A stretch of 29,562 nt of DNA from Ophiothrix spiculata (lineage: Eukaryota > Echinodermata > Ophiuroidea > Amphilepidida > Ophiotrichidae). The notes under the pieces were generated by a model, which was not told the origin of the DNA, searched no databases, and saw only the letters and a program-made list of their open reading frames with translations. Of this stretch, positions 19,166 through 28,227 are shown one piece after another. Location: the NCBI GenBank assembly GCA_000969725.1, contig JXSR01S035809.1. One strand, given 5' to 3'. The translations under genes were made by a program, and so were the position numbers. Position 1 is the first letter of the stretch. Every line of letters starts with the position of its first letter.

Positions 19166-20340
19166 AAGACGATTCAATTCAATGGCCATTTCAATTTAAA
19201 GCAAAAGTACATTGATTATTAACTGCAATTATTGAATTCAAACCAAAAATTGCAGAATCACATTGTTTTTTTTTAATTTTTGATTTCAAGGCTTGTTTTC
19301 CATCACTGGTTCACTTTTTATCTCCAACAATGTTACAACTAGAATGAAGTTATGATTTTCATTCAAAATTCCTTGAATTGTTGGTAACCTGTTGAAGCGC
19401 TTCTGTTTGAGAGATCTAAGTTTCTTTGGAATTTAATTATCCATTCATCACCTTTGGCTACTCTAACGAAATACTGACATCTTTGTCAGGATGGCAGGAT
19501 AACTCCAACACACTGCACAGATGACAGAACACAAATGAAGGACAGAATTGCACCAAAGTCCATGGACGTTAGGGGAAATCAAGTTAGGCCGTTAAGTTTA
19601 GCAATTCTTCAATTGAAAGATTGTTTTAAATCGAGAGAAAATATAAGTAATTTTATAGAAATGATGTCAAACACTTTCTACACATAAAACAAATCTCCAG
19701 ACATCTAACAATGTTTAGATATTAGCAAGATTACGAAAGTTGGAGCACGTAGTAACAAGACTTTACACAAAAGCGTCAGCCTCAAAAGACATTCTGTTTG
19801 TGACATTTCACGCTATATAGTGAACGTGACTATGACAATCATAAAAAATGAATGGTGATAGATGCTAAATATGGTGTGTAATGACTGGCACAGCTGACTG
19901 TTTATTGCCTGAAACTTTCACGGATGATATCCTAAAGTGTCATTAACTTACGGTAAGGTCTTCAAGCTATTAAAGCTAATAGCACATTATTATAGGCCTA
20001 TTTGAGAAAACATAAATCAAATTATCAAAATAAAGACAACTTGATATCACTTTCGATTTCTTTGTACTCTTTTACACAAAATGTACCCAACAATTAAGAT
20101 CTCAAAGCATTATCAATGTACCGTTTCTGGTTTTCTCGTATAATTATGTTACTCTGTCCTTCTTATATGTGTCACAACTTCACCCTTATTTAATTACGCA
20201 AAATTGATATCGATTTTAACTAAAGATATTTTCAAAACATGCAACGAAACGTTCTGTTAACGAGATTGTGTACTTTGATTTGAAGCTGTATCATGTATGG
20301 AAGACTAAATTGTTTTCCTGGAGACAAAAACTGTTGGCCG
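19166..20340 (+). repeat. Repeat family B, copy 4 (tandem unit 2)
   Basis: Second unit of the tandem duplication. It extends beyond unit 1 on the right, through TTTTCCTGGAGACAAA, a block also present in copies 1, 2 and probably 5. It is cut off at 20341 by the Tc1-like-ended element. Unit 1 is therefore the shorter copy, or its right end was lost at the G-run junction. Confidence 0.85.
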
Positions 20341-20342
20341 TA

Positions 20343-21883
20343 CAGTGGAACAGGCCTTATTTTTCCTCATTTTAACCCTCGTCTTCCTAAGGGGTGGTGG
20401 TTACCACCCCCCCCTAACGGATGATCGCCGATTGCACCAAAACGCAAAACAAAGCGACCCCGGGCATTTGGGTAATTGTTTTTACATCCTTTGCGGTCAT
20501 TTTGACGAAAACAAATCGGGGGTACCACCCAAGGTGGGGTTATGGTAGGCCGTCAAAGTCGGCGGGTAGGGGGGGGGGGGGGGGGTGCCACCTCGGAAAA
20601 TTTTAAATCGCCATTTTGAAAAACATCTGCATGCTATTGACTTGAAACTTACAGAACATGTTAGAATTGTTGATTCCTTCATTTATTAGCAAAAAACCCG
20701 AAGAAAATCGGACATTTAGAACTTTTATAACGATTTTTTGATAAAGTGGCCATTTTTGCCAAAAGTCGATATTTTCGGTACGGAAATACTTTGTGACGTC
20801 ATAATTACGTAACGCCTCAACCGATTTTCATGATCTTGGTATCAATGGAAAGAGGAGACCCTACTCTATACCATAGTATCAAACAATATAACTTTCGGGG
20901 GTCCCAAGTTCAACCCCCCCCCACCCCACCCCCCACCCCCTCAGGAAGACGTGTTACAGAAAAAGGCTTAGGAAGACGAGGGTTAAATGACTATAATATT
21001 ATTATGTTACGCAGTACCAGTTTGATATTTTACATAAATATTATCCAAGGACAGCCTCTAATATGCTTCAAGTTCATTGGTTTACTAGAAGCTGAGATAG
21101 CTTTCACATGAAAGCCTGTTTCGTATTGGTCGAAAGTAGGATAATGTTGACAAAGCCAAATATTAAGCCAATCAGTGGTGCGTTTATAGAATGTACCAAC
21201 TGAATGATTAATACTATTGATTTTGTGTAATGAGTGTATGAATGGTGTTGTGAGCAAACTAAATCATTGGGTAACTAATGGTCTGGAAAATACAATAGCT
21301 GTAAATTGCTAACAGAATACTAGTGCCTTTAAAATTGGTCCATAATTAAGAAATATTAATTTTAACTGGTCTGTTGATCTATTTTCAGACAAAATGTTAC
21401 AGAAGTTATCTATAACCATAGTCAACATAACTTTATGATGAAATTTTGGTGCTTGACCTAGAATTTTCTGTTAAATTAGCGAAAATGTCAAAATGGTTTC
21501 CAAGTCAAAACACAAATAAACAGTAATTACGTTGTAACTTCAGAAGTATGAAGTATGTAGGTAAAACAGAGTAGTACGAAAAATAATCAAAATCCGTCCA
21601 ACAGAAATTGTCACCATGTAGTAACAAACTGTCTAAATGCTAAATTTCCAAATTAACGTCAAGATTGTCGAAAATATAGGTATTTATAGATTTTCCTGGT
21701 TTTTTACTATGCTAATTATATGCAAATGATGATATTCAAAATTTAATCTTAAACATAATTTACATCTTCTAAGTATAATGTTGAAAATAATATGCAAGAA
21801 AAAGAATTTCATTGAAATACAAACGAGTAGTTTATAATTTAGCATTGACCAGTAGGTTAGGAAAAATAAGGCCTGTTCCACTG
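20343..21883. mobile_element. Tc1-like-ended element with nested MITE
   Basis: The termini are perfect 25-bp inverted repeats starting CAGTGGAACAGGCCTTATTT. TA flanks both sides (20341-20342 and 21884-21885). CAGTG beginnings with a TA target are typical of Tc1-like transposons. Without the nested 20372-20986 MITE the element would be about 930 bp. No transposase is readable, and the frames at 20830-21257 and 21684-21890 have no recognisable domain. It is a non-autonomous derivative. Confidence 0.85.
20372..20986. mobile_element. Complete piggyBac-type MITE (copy 2)
   Basis: It is bounded by TTAA on both sides (20372-20375 and 20983-20986), with perfect 16-bp inverted ends CCCTCGTCTTCCTAAG inside. 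TTAA targets with ends starting CCC are the signature of the piggyBac superfamily. The interior has subterminal G/C homopolymer blocks (20569-20585 and 20917-20940) and TCGCCATTTTGA at 20608. No transposase frame exists. It inserted a few bases inside the left end of the Tc1-like-ended element, so it is the younger of the two. Diverged copies lie at 8032-8320 and 27596-27940. Confidence 0.9.
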
Positions 21884-21885
21884 TA

Positions 21886-22139
21886 TGCATAAAAGATAAG
21901 TAAATACTTCAAATAAGAAGTAAAAGTAAAAGTATTTACTTGTTTTGCTATGCATAATATTTTACTTTTACTGCAATGTAAATACTAGTACTAACTAGTA
22001 CTAACTTAATCATTCGGTCTAAAGCTATAGTGAACCAAAGAGGTGTGATAGCATCAGACGCTTGAAAAGGCATCTGTAGAGCATCCCGGGGAGAACAAAC
22101 CACTAAATCAACTTGTGCAAACCTTAAAAACAACTAACG
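21886..22139. other. AT-rich with small repeats
   Basis: It contains a TACTTTTACTTT-like inverted pair around 21905-21975 and an 11-bp duplication, ACTAGTACTAA twice, near 21988. The 61-codon minus-strand frame 21948-22133 shows no known domain. Confidence 0.4.
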
Positions 22140-22360
22140 CGTATGCACATATCTAAAAAAAACAAAAAAACGTGCGCGTACGTGTACAACCGTAAAATCA
22201 GTTACTTAACCAAAAACCTCGAACACTTACAAACTCATCACAGAAACACTTGCGTGTACGTGCACACTCCAGAAAACATTTGCGCGTATGTGCGCAAGCC
22301 TCAAATCACGCGTGCAACCAAAGAAACACTTTCGCGTATGTGCGCAACCCTAAAATCATG
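22140..22360 (+). repeat. CpG-rich alternating purine-pyrimidine tandem array
   Basis: Four diverged units have the core (T/G)TGCG(C/T)GTA(C/T)GTG(C/T)(G/A)CA, each followed by an A/C-rich linker such as CCTAAAATCA or CCTCAAATCA: near 22170, 22250, 22280 and 22332. A fifth, weaker ACGCGTGCAACC lies near 22307. Frames at 22143-22531 are by-products of the repeat. Confidence 0.7.
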
Positions 22361-22370
22361 CTCATTTTAA

Positions 22371-23394
22371 CCTTTAAACGAGATGGTCAGCCAAGGATCA
22401 CACCTATCCCTCACCCCTGTCAGAAGAGAGTATTGACAAAAGAAAACCAGTTACATACTACCATTCATATTTGTGACCGTCCATCCCAAATCAGCCGTAA
22501 GTGCCACCTCTTGACATTTTTACTTTTTTAATTATTTGCAAACAATAAACTTCACACGATTTTCAGAAGTTAAGTTTTGGTCCGCCAACGGTTGTCAGGT
22601 TGTAAAACGTATAACTGAGATAAACGTGTTCAAAGATCAGTAAGCCCTATATTTTCTGTTGATTGCCTTAAAAATATGCAGATTTTTTTCATATTTCCTA
22701 TCATTTTCTGAAATGAAACATTGCTGGAGTTGATTCAAAATGAAGTTTCTGGCATTTAGGGCTCATACGGGCTGGACAGACACATAAAACATGCTACTTT
22801 ACCACGTCAGCCATTAAGATCCAGATCATAACATCAAGGACTAAAAAGACATTTATCATGTTTATCACAATGACATATATATCAATGTATAACATGTTTA
22901 ACGATTACACATATCTCAAGATCGCAGGCAAAGTAGCTAACTGGAGCTACAAGCATACCACTTATGCCGTGACACCGTTTATTGTCAATCTTGTCTAATA
23001 TCGTAGAATATTAGTTTCATGAGGAAAATGAAAATTAGTGCTAAGATCGATTAATAAATTAAGGATGTCAAGACACGTGGAAATTACCAATGGGTTTCGT
23101 TTTAACAAAACTTGACATTTTCGAGGCAACTTTTGTAGAATACAATAACCTTTTGCATATATCACAATGTAAACATGTAAATTAGCAGAAGTGGTGTCAG
23201 GACGCATAATATGATACAAATTTGTTGAAGCATGCCTACACAATTTCTACAGACGTTAATTTGCACCATCTTTTTATTTTTTATTGACACGAATCATTTG
23301 GTTGTAGTTGGTAAGTGAATCTGAGAAATGAAATATTCCATTTTGTCAGTAAATAACAATATTCCTAATTTGATGTTTGTTAATAGACCCACTG
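22371..23394. other. No feature recognised
   Basis: About 1 kb of AT-rich sequence without a convincing frame or repeat. The 82-codon minus-strand frame 22995-23243 has no recognisable domain. Confidence 0.45.
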
Positions 23395-23430
23395 TAAGAG
23401 AGGTACTTTCATTACTCTTGACTTACTAAC

Positions 23431-23649
23431 TTAGAACCGTCCTCCCAAGGGTCTTGGAGATGGCTTCCCAACAGCCATACGTCTCCAGTCTTCTCTGTAT
23501 ATGCCAGGTGGATTGCTACTGCAATGTTGGTAATGCTAATATCATCGCAGAAGTACCTGATATCTTCTGACCTCTTTTTCTCTGTTGAACTCTACTTGTC
23601 CTTCTGGTAAAATCTTTGGGTATGGCTCATTTGACATTCTCTTCATTTA
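23431..23649 (-). pseudogene. LINE ORF2 C-terminal end
   Basis: On the minus strand KRMSNEPYPKILPEGQVEF begins just after the inserted element and resembles the RMxxERYPK region that follows the reverse transcriptase in many LINE ORF2 proteins. After frameshifts, EDWRRMAVGKPSPRPLGG and a TAA stop (23431-23433) close the protein. The middle is garbled by small indels. It lacks the usual zinc-knuckle or FGH motif region, about eight codons of which would be expected at the insertion junction. Confidence 0.6.
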
Positions 23650-25528
23650 TAGTTAGGTAGATCCCCAGCATGAGTGTCACGTTGAGTATATATGCAATTT
23701 TCTTGATGAAACTGGTTGTTGAGAGTGTGTACTTTAAGAATCTGGATGATGCCAAAAATTCACGCTTGAGCAATTTTTGTTGTTTGCGTCAGAATCCACA
23801 CCCTCTTTTTCAAATACGCCTTATGTATGAAAATCTGATTATTTGGTGTAAACATACTGTGTTTGATATCAAACTAAAGCTAATGGAACATGTACTGCAA
23901 ATACCTTTTAACTGCGTCTTTTTGTGTGCTTTAAATTCAAAATGGCCGCCAAAATTGCATATTTTTATAAATCAAACGAAAAAAATGTGTTAATATGTCC
24001 AACATCGTAAATTTTCACTAGAGTAAGCAAATTTGTATAATAATATATTATTGTTCTAAACATTGACCGTTCAATTATCTAAAAATAAACTGCCGCCCAA
24101 ACAACGCAAGAAATGAGCACTAGTATGCTTTGGTGCATAAATGGAATTTTTAAAACATCACTGAAGTCAATAAATATTCAAAATGATCAATGCAGAATGA
24201 TGTTAGATGATGCAACAGAAAACATCTTGTCCCATAATAGGTTTTATCAGGTTTCAAATCCAAAAAAGTGTATATATTGAGGTTCAAAATGGCTAAAAAG
24301 GTATATTTCTACACACCAAAATAGATCTCAAAAACGCATTAGCACAGCATTAACGATATTAAATAACCCAAGTAACCCATGTAAATAACTTTAAAGGAAT
24401 CATCTGTCCCTAAATTATTTCAACGAAATGTGAAAATCCAAAATAGCCACCAAAATTAGGCTCAAAATGGCAGGAAAGGAATCCTTTTATACGAGGAAAC
24501 TGGTTAAAGTGACCTTAAATTTACATTAAAACAAAATTTTAAATGTTCTGTTTACAAAGTAATGAATGAATATTGCTTTAGGGGCTACAAAAGAGACATA
24601 CTGACCAAGCTCTGTAATTCACATGTAATAATATGGCCGCCAAAATGAAATTTCCTAAAGTATGCGTATGTTGTAGGGGTATTTTGGCGGTCGTATTGGG
24701 TCTCTTTTTCGACGATATTTTTAATTTATAACATGTGAAAGACATTATTTGGTTACAAATGTTTTTGTGGAAGTACAAGAACCATTTTCATTAATTATTT
24801 TTAATATCAAATGTTTTTAATGCTATTTTGATGATGCTGTATTCCATCTCAAGCGAATATGCTGGACTTCGTTGTCAATGTCCATTTGATTTTTTGAAAC
24901 AAGTTAACAACAATATTGTGAAGGGATGCTTATGTTGTAACCAATAAAGCCATTTTCATTATCTATTTTCAATATTCAATACATTTATTGCTGTTTTGAA
25001 GTTACTGTAACATGTTTTTGTGCAAAGCGCACGGTGTTAGTGCTGACGTTTTAAGTCGTACATATGTATTTCTTTTTAATTTTAAATATATAAATGGTAC
25101 ATCTTGAGGACAAATAATCTTAATGTTAACTAAAATGTTCCTCTGCATAGATATTACAGAATACTTGGCTGTCTTAAGGCTTCTTTGGTCGATTTCATTG
25201 AAACTATGCCATTCTGGCGGCCATTTTGAAGTTGAAGCATTCAAATGACCTTATGTTTAGAGAGTCACATTATATACTTCATTAGGTTTAATTTGATACC
25301 AAACATGACATATTTACAACTCAAATGGGATCTGTCACACTTAACATGGCATGTAAAAAAAAAAGGGGAACGGCTTTGACGCTAATAACAAAAATTGCTC
25401 AAGCGTGCATTTTAGGCATCATTCAGGTTCTTAAAGTACTCGCTCTAAACTACAAATTTCATCAAGAAAATTGCATATATACCCAACGTGACACTTATGC
25501 TATAATTTGGATGAAATCTACCTGACTA
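23650..25528. mobile_element. 1.88-kb long-inverted-repeat (foldback) element
   Basis: The ends TAGT(T/C)AGGTAGAT start inverted arms that stay alignable for about 340 bp (23650-23990 against 25180-25528). Shared blocks include AAGTGTCACGTTG/GAGTGTCACGTTG, ATATATGCAATTTTCTTGAT, GATGATGCC/GAATGATGCC and CAAAATGGCCGCCA. TTA occurs immediately outside both ends (23647-23649 and 25529-25531), a possible 3-bp target duplication of the TWA kind seen in PIF/Harbinger elements. The centre has degenerate repeats and no recognised gene. It is inserted in a LINE remnant. Confidence 0.8.
24752..25017 (-). repeat. Diverged internal tandem repeat, about 160-bp spacing
   Basis: CCATTTTCATTA(A/T) blocks at about 24782 and 24951 start two similar ~70-bp stretches that end TGCTGTATT and TTACTGTAAC. 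They lie within the foldback element and suggest that its centre grew by duplication. Confidence 0.5.
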
Positions 25529-25530
25529 TT

Positions 25531-25825
25531 ATGTTTCTTGGCCATGATGGTTGAAATAATGTCTTTAGAGTCATTGAGCCTTTCTCTGATGTCAGCGTTT
25601 CTAATTCTTTCACGTAGGGTTAGCCCCCAGTATTTTGCTTTAAGCAAGCCACTTCAAATGATCTTAACCTTTATTAATCCGATTTCTGCATTGTCCACGT
25701 TTCCACACTGTATGATACTAGTGAAAGAACTAAAACTCTGCATAGTTCAAGTTTGGTCTGATGTCCTTAAAATTGGATTCAATTTTTGCATTGCCCCATT
25801 GCCAGTCCCATTTTCGTTTTGTTGA
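25531..25825 (-). pseudogene. LINE ORF2, region after the reverse transcriptase
   Basis: In one minus-strand frame VLVLSLVSYSVETWTMQKSD corresponds to the (S/C)ETWT motif region of LINE ORF2 proteins. After two stops and a frameshift, LRERIRNADIRERLND and a following KDIISTIMAKKH resemble the downstream RIRNxDIRxxL segment. Upstream, AMQKLNPIL is visible in another frame. At least two frameshifts and several stops show that it is dead. The order of the motifs and the 23431-23649 remnant agree with a single original copy. Confidence 0.65.
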
Positions 25826-25861
25826 CCTTCATACTTGTTGTTTCATTAATCAAAAAGGGCG

Positions 25862-25921
25862 CCGCGTGTTCCTATGGACTAAACACTGCTCGTAAGCTGC
25901 TCGTACGATTATTGTGACCAA
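25862..25921 (-). repeat. Truncated MITE end
   Basis: CTCGTACGATTATTGTGACCA resembles the right end of the 25944-26154 MITE (a TTCGTAT block and then ATTGTGACCA). It looks like the end of a broken related copy, just 22 bp from the intact one. Confidence 0.45.
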
Positions 25922-25943
25922 GCTATTACGTGTCCAGTAAGGC

Positions 25944-26154
25944 TATGGTCACAATTGGTCGTACGACGTTCGTACGAACGGTTACGAATTTGCGCAGGGC
26001 GTACTGACATTTCAAAACCATTATTTACGAAATTCTTACGGTCTACAAACGCAGTTTTGCGAAAATACACGATCATTATAAAAGTTGCTGTAAGATGGTA
26101 AAACCACCATGAAAACACTGTTCGTAACCGTTCGTATCTAAGTATTGTGACCAT
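25944..26154. mobile_element. 211-bp MITE with composite inverted ends
   Basis: The outer ends ATGGTCACAAT match, and after a diverged spacer the inner block TACGAACGGTTACGAA matches again in inverted orientation. The left subterminal region has GTACGAC/GTTCGTAC short palindromes. No clear target duplication. No coding capacity. Confidence 0.7.
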
Positions 26155-26369
26155 GATTGTCTAAGACTAAGTTGGAAAAACGATTATTTCTATCATCACC
26201 GGATTCAAGTAAAATTTCTATGCCAAATAATGTTAACCATTCATTTGCTAACAATTTAAACACGAGAAAAATTTCTTTGAAAGAAATACCTTAGTGGAAT
26301 GCACCATGAGCTTTTAATGACCTGAGATATCATTTCCACTGGAATGTCTTTTTGAGTAATAACAAAAGT

Positions 26370-26760
26370 GTCAGAAAACCTTGCGTATGTCGCGAAAAAC
26401 ATCTCTATTTAATTACACGCGTAAGGATCTCGATTTCAGCTCAGGGACATAATCAATTCGTACAATGCGGAAAGTACTGCTTAATAAAGTTATCAGATTC
26501 GAATAGATACTTTCCATATCTGATATCAGGAATAAATTGTCATCCTTGAGAACAAGCCATTTATAATATGTCTGACATTACAATCATATCATGTTTATGA
26601 GAGTGATTGGATTTCTCCTTAAGCAAGAAATAAACTCGACAATAAATTTGATAACATTTCAATCTATTATATAACGGATTGTGATGCCAATAAACGCATT
26701 TTATGCTATCTTTAGTTTTTATAATGAAACGTCTTAAATTTTGGAATATGTTAAACTTCA
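26370..26760 (+). repeat. Repeat family B, copy 5 (right part only)
   Basis: Landmarks, shared and diverged, are TATTTAATTACACGC, GATCTCGATTTC, GTACAATGCGGAAAGTACTG, CATCCTTGAGAACAA, GTGATTGGATTTCTCCTTAAG and GATTGTGATGCCAATAAA, in the same order as 10960-11220. The left half of the family is absent. Confidence 0.55.
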
Positions 26761-27171
26761 AGAATATTGTATTTATCTTTATTTGACACACGATCAAGAC
26801 TCCTTTTTTAACGCTAAAATTGTTGGTTTAAATAATACTAATGCCAGTATTTTTAAAATTGTGTTAATAGATGCATTGCTATAGAAAACGGCTATTGTAT
26901 TGGAATTACATTATTTGCTTTTAAAAGTAATCGAAGCATTTTGCTGTAATGATTTGTACAGGATTTGGGGTGATTTGTTTACATTTTTAACCTCTGAAAA
27001 TTTGTGCCAAATTATTGGAATATTGGATATTATTTTGGGTATTTTGGAAGTGATTAGCTAAAAAGGGGGTTTTGACGAGGAGCATTTGCACATCACCGTA
27101 TAAAGCAACGTACTTTATCCCAGTAATATTCTGTTTTATGCATTGTTGTTCGTCATGGGTTCGTTACAAGT
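26761..27171. other. No feature recognised
   Basis: AT-rich. It includes repeated GGAATATTGGATATTATTTTGGG-like T/G-rich sequence near 27017, but no gene. Confidence 0.4.
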
Positions 27172-27300
27172 ACGTTCAATACGTTATCCATACGGTCTGC
27201 CCGTTATTTAAATACGTTTAATTCGTTATTCATATAGTGGTGGCCCGTTTAGCACACGTTCAATATTTGAATTTTTTGTACGTTATTCGTACGTTTTGCT
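27172..27300 (+). repeat. 42-bp tandem repeat, three units
   Basis: Units start at 27172, 27214 and 27256, exactly 42 bp apart, each with ACGTT(C/T)AAT. Units 1 and 2 share CGTTAT(C/T)CATA and a G/C block ending GCCCGTT. Unit 3 keeps the start and the TACGTTATTCGTACG part but has a changed spacer. Confidence 0.8.
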
Positions 27301-27553
27301 CTATACGGTAATGTTTGACAGAGCCTAAATGTTTACATCTGAAAGGCTTAGGAAGAACATTGCAAAAGGTTCACCAAAGCAACATCGGGACGTCGGTGCG
27401 ATGTCGATACATGACAAAACATTTGTAAGTGCATCATGAGAATTTTGGGCAGTTTTCAAGATGCATTTTAATCCTCTTGATACTTCTCTAAGGCTTATCT
27501 CTTCCCAGATGTATCGTCGATGCTCTCACGTCACGATATCGGGCCGACGTCGC
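27301..27553. other. Short CpG-rich inverted motifs
   Basis: A CATCGGGACGTCGGTGCGATGTCG-like stretch near 27381 is partly mirrored by CGATATCGGGCCGACGTCGCG near 27534. It may be a degraded MITE, but no clean boundaries are seen. Confidence 0.35.
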
Positions 27554-27587
27554 GATTCTTCGTTACGACGCGTCGTAACGAAGAATC
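27554..27587. repeat. Perfect 34-bp palindrome
   Basis: GATTCTTCGTTACGACG is followed directly by its exact reverse complement, with no loop. ACGCGT is at the centre, and CpG is frequent for this AT-rich window. Confidence 0.95.
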
Positions 27588-27595
27588 AAGACATC

Positions 27596-27940
27596 CACGT
27601 TGGTGGTAGTGAGGCCCGGGAAATTTGAAGCCGCCATTTTGAAAAAAATAAACAAACATATGATTGTTATGAAGCTTTAACTTACAGGACATGTTAGATC
27701 TCATTTCCTTTATATATAGGCAAAACACTTGATTTAAATTCGTTATTTTGAAATTTTATAGCAAACTTTTGATATGGTTGCATTTTTGCCGAAAAAAATG
27801 ATTTTTCATTCCGAAAATACTTTAGGACGTTATGATGAAGTGACACCTTGACTGGTATGAAAAAACAAAAAAGGGTGGTTGGTGGTGTTGTTGCCACCCA
27901 CTTCCTGGAAAGACGTGTTATAAAAATAGCCCAGAGACCG
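27596..27940 (+). mobile_element. Decayed piggyBac-type MITE, copy 3
   Basis: Collinear with 20590-20965 of the complete copy: GCCGCCATTTTGAAAAA, AACTTACAGGACATGTTAGA, TTCATTTCCTTTATATATAGGCAAAA in altered form, CATTTTTGCC(G/A)AAA, CGAAAATACTTT, GACGT(T/C)AT and GGAAAGACGTGTTA. Both TTAA ends are lost. The 124-codon minus-strand frame at 27694-28068 runs through it and is not a gene. Confidence 0.75.
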
Positions 27941-28227
27941 AAAATTATCAAAGGCGTAGAAAAACAAATCTGACATGCTATTAAAACACCATAATATAAT
28001 GTAGAAGGCTTTTTGTCCCCTTCTATATTTAGACTTTTAATTTGAAATGAAACACTTATTTCCATCAATCACATAGCATCATGAAATTGCAAAATGGATA
28101 CAAAACTCTTTCTGTCATGTGATGAAGCAAAGTGTAAATCTTGAATAACGACAAGAAAAGATGTAAATGATTTATGAATGACGACAGCATTATACGCTAA
28201 GAAAATTAATGAAAATTACGGTCATTA
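27941..28227. other. No feature recognised
   Basis: AT-rich sequence between the decayed MITE and the giant hairpin. Confidence 0.4.

Larger units (their letters stand above)
23395..25850 (-). mobile_element. LINE 3' region split by a 1.88-kb insertion
   Basis: Two minus-strand parts, 25529-25850 (upstream) and 23395-23649 (downstream), together read as the end of a non-LTR retrotransposon ORF2. Everything between them is the inverted-repeat element 23650-25528. The 5' boundary near 25850 is a truncation next to a MITE fragment. The clade is uncertain. Confidence 0.7.

Noticed and set aside
20341..21885. Autonomous Tc1 transposon
   Set aside because: The ends fit, but no transposase domain or DD34E-like reading frame can be read in about 930 bp of own sequence.
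27172..27300. CRISPR-like array
   Set aside because: Only three units with drifting repeats and no unique spacers, in a eukaryotic transposon-rich setting.
27694..28068. 124-codon minus-strand frame as a gene
   Set aside because: It runs through the decayed piggyBac-type MITE and its flank, with no recognisable domain.
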